Assembly (NCBI GenBank): GCA_018780805.1
Contig: JADMJD010000065.1
Coordinates: forward strand, 1 to 32,766
Reading direction: 5' to 3'
Length of the DNA: 32,766 bases
From: Rubrivivax sp.
GTDB lineage: Bacteria > Pseudomonadota > Gammaproteobacteria > Burkholderiales > Burkholderiaceae_C
Part shown: positions 32,060 through 32,766 of the stretch, piece by piece
How positions within the stretch are numbered: the stretch's first letter is position 1
Layout: the number at the start of each line of letters is the position of its first letter
The notes under the pieces: model-generated
Told to the model about the DNA's origin: nothing
The model's input: the letters and a program-made list of their open reading frames with translations, nothing else
Databases searched by the model: none
Translations under genes and position numbers: made by a program

Positions 32060-32766
<707 letters not shown>

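Overview
The window is about 32.8 kb of GC-rich chromosomal DNA, densely coded, with the style and gene content of a betaproteobacterium of the order Burkholderiales (Comamonadaceae or the Rubrivivax/Leptothrix group). The evidence is the ibaG/bolA-murA-hisG-hisD run behind a yadGH-type ABC-2 exporter, a short-form HisG, a polyhydroxyalkanoate-associated small protein, a wax-ester synthase, a PEP-CTERM protein and a fused aerobic-type indolepyruvate oxidoreductase. I saw no rRNA, tRNA, CRISPR array, insertion sequence or phage gene.

Layout. 1-1461 (minus): the N-terminal part of an M20 amidohydrolase and a periplasmic Leu/Ile/Val-type binding protein. 1540-5018 (plus): a molybdopterin oxidoreductase, a lipoprotein metallo-aminopeptidase and a PHA-system protein, closely packed. 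5031-6645: azoreductase divergent from a LysR regulator. 6638-8410: acyl-CoA-binding protein divergent from a wax-ester synthase/DGAT. 8331-14886: a LysR regulator divergent from iorA-iorB, followed by a sorbosone-dehydrogenase-like protein and a di-haem cytochrome c. 14894-18081: a TetR-TPR operon divergent from an ABC-2 exporter. 18173-23784: an accessory block described below. 23910-end: ibaG/bolA, murA, hisG, hisD, a vapBC-like toxin-antitoxin pair, hisC, hisB, hisH, hisA, a convergent CHRD/PEP-CTERM gene, and hisF, which runs off the end.

The most interesting part is 18173-23784. A histidine kinase and an NtrC-type response regulator are followed by a DUF6502 gene and a six-repeat DUF5666 lipoprotein gene. 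A small exported protein is encoded divergently. That small gene has a complete sigma-54 promoter layout: a -24/-12 element matching TGGCACG-N4-TTGCA, an IHF-like site near -60, and an 18-bp palindrome TTGGG-N8-CCCAA near -130. The same palindrome recurs at the other end of the kinase/regulator pair, over the predicted -10 of the DUF6502 gene. I read this as one regulon: envelope signal, kinase, regulator, a sigma-54-driven exported protein and a controlled DUF6502-DUF5666 pair. Its function is unknown.

The histidine operon is also unusual. It is interrupted three times: by a toxin-antitoxin pair stitched to hisC by ATGA overlaps, by a hairpin-rich repeat between hisB and hisH that supplies the hisH ribosome-binding site, and by an oppositely oriented PEP-CTERM gene between hisA and hisF. 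No gene-free stretch exceeds 300 bases; the longest is 18557-18763, which is the regulatory region described above.
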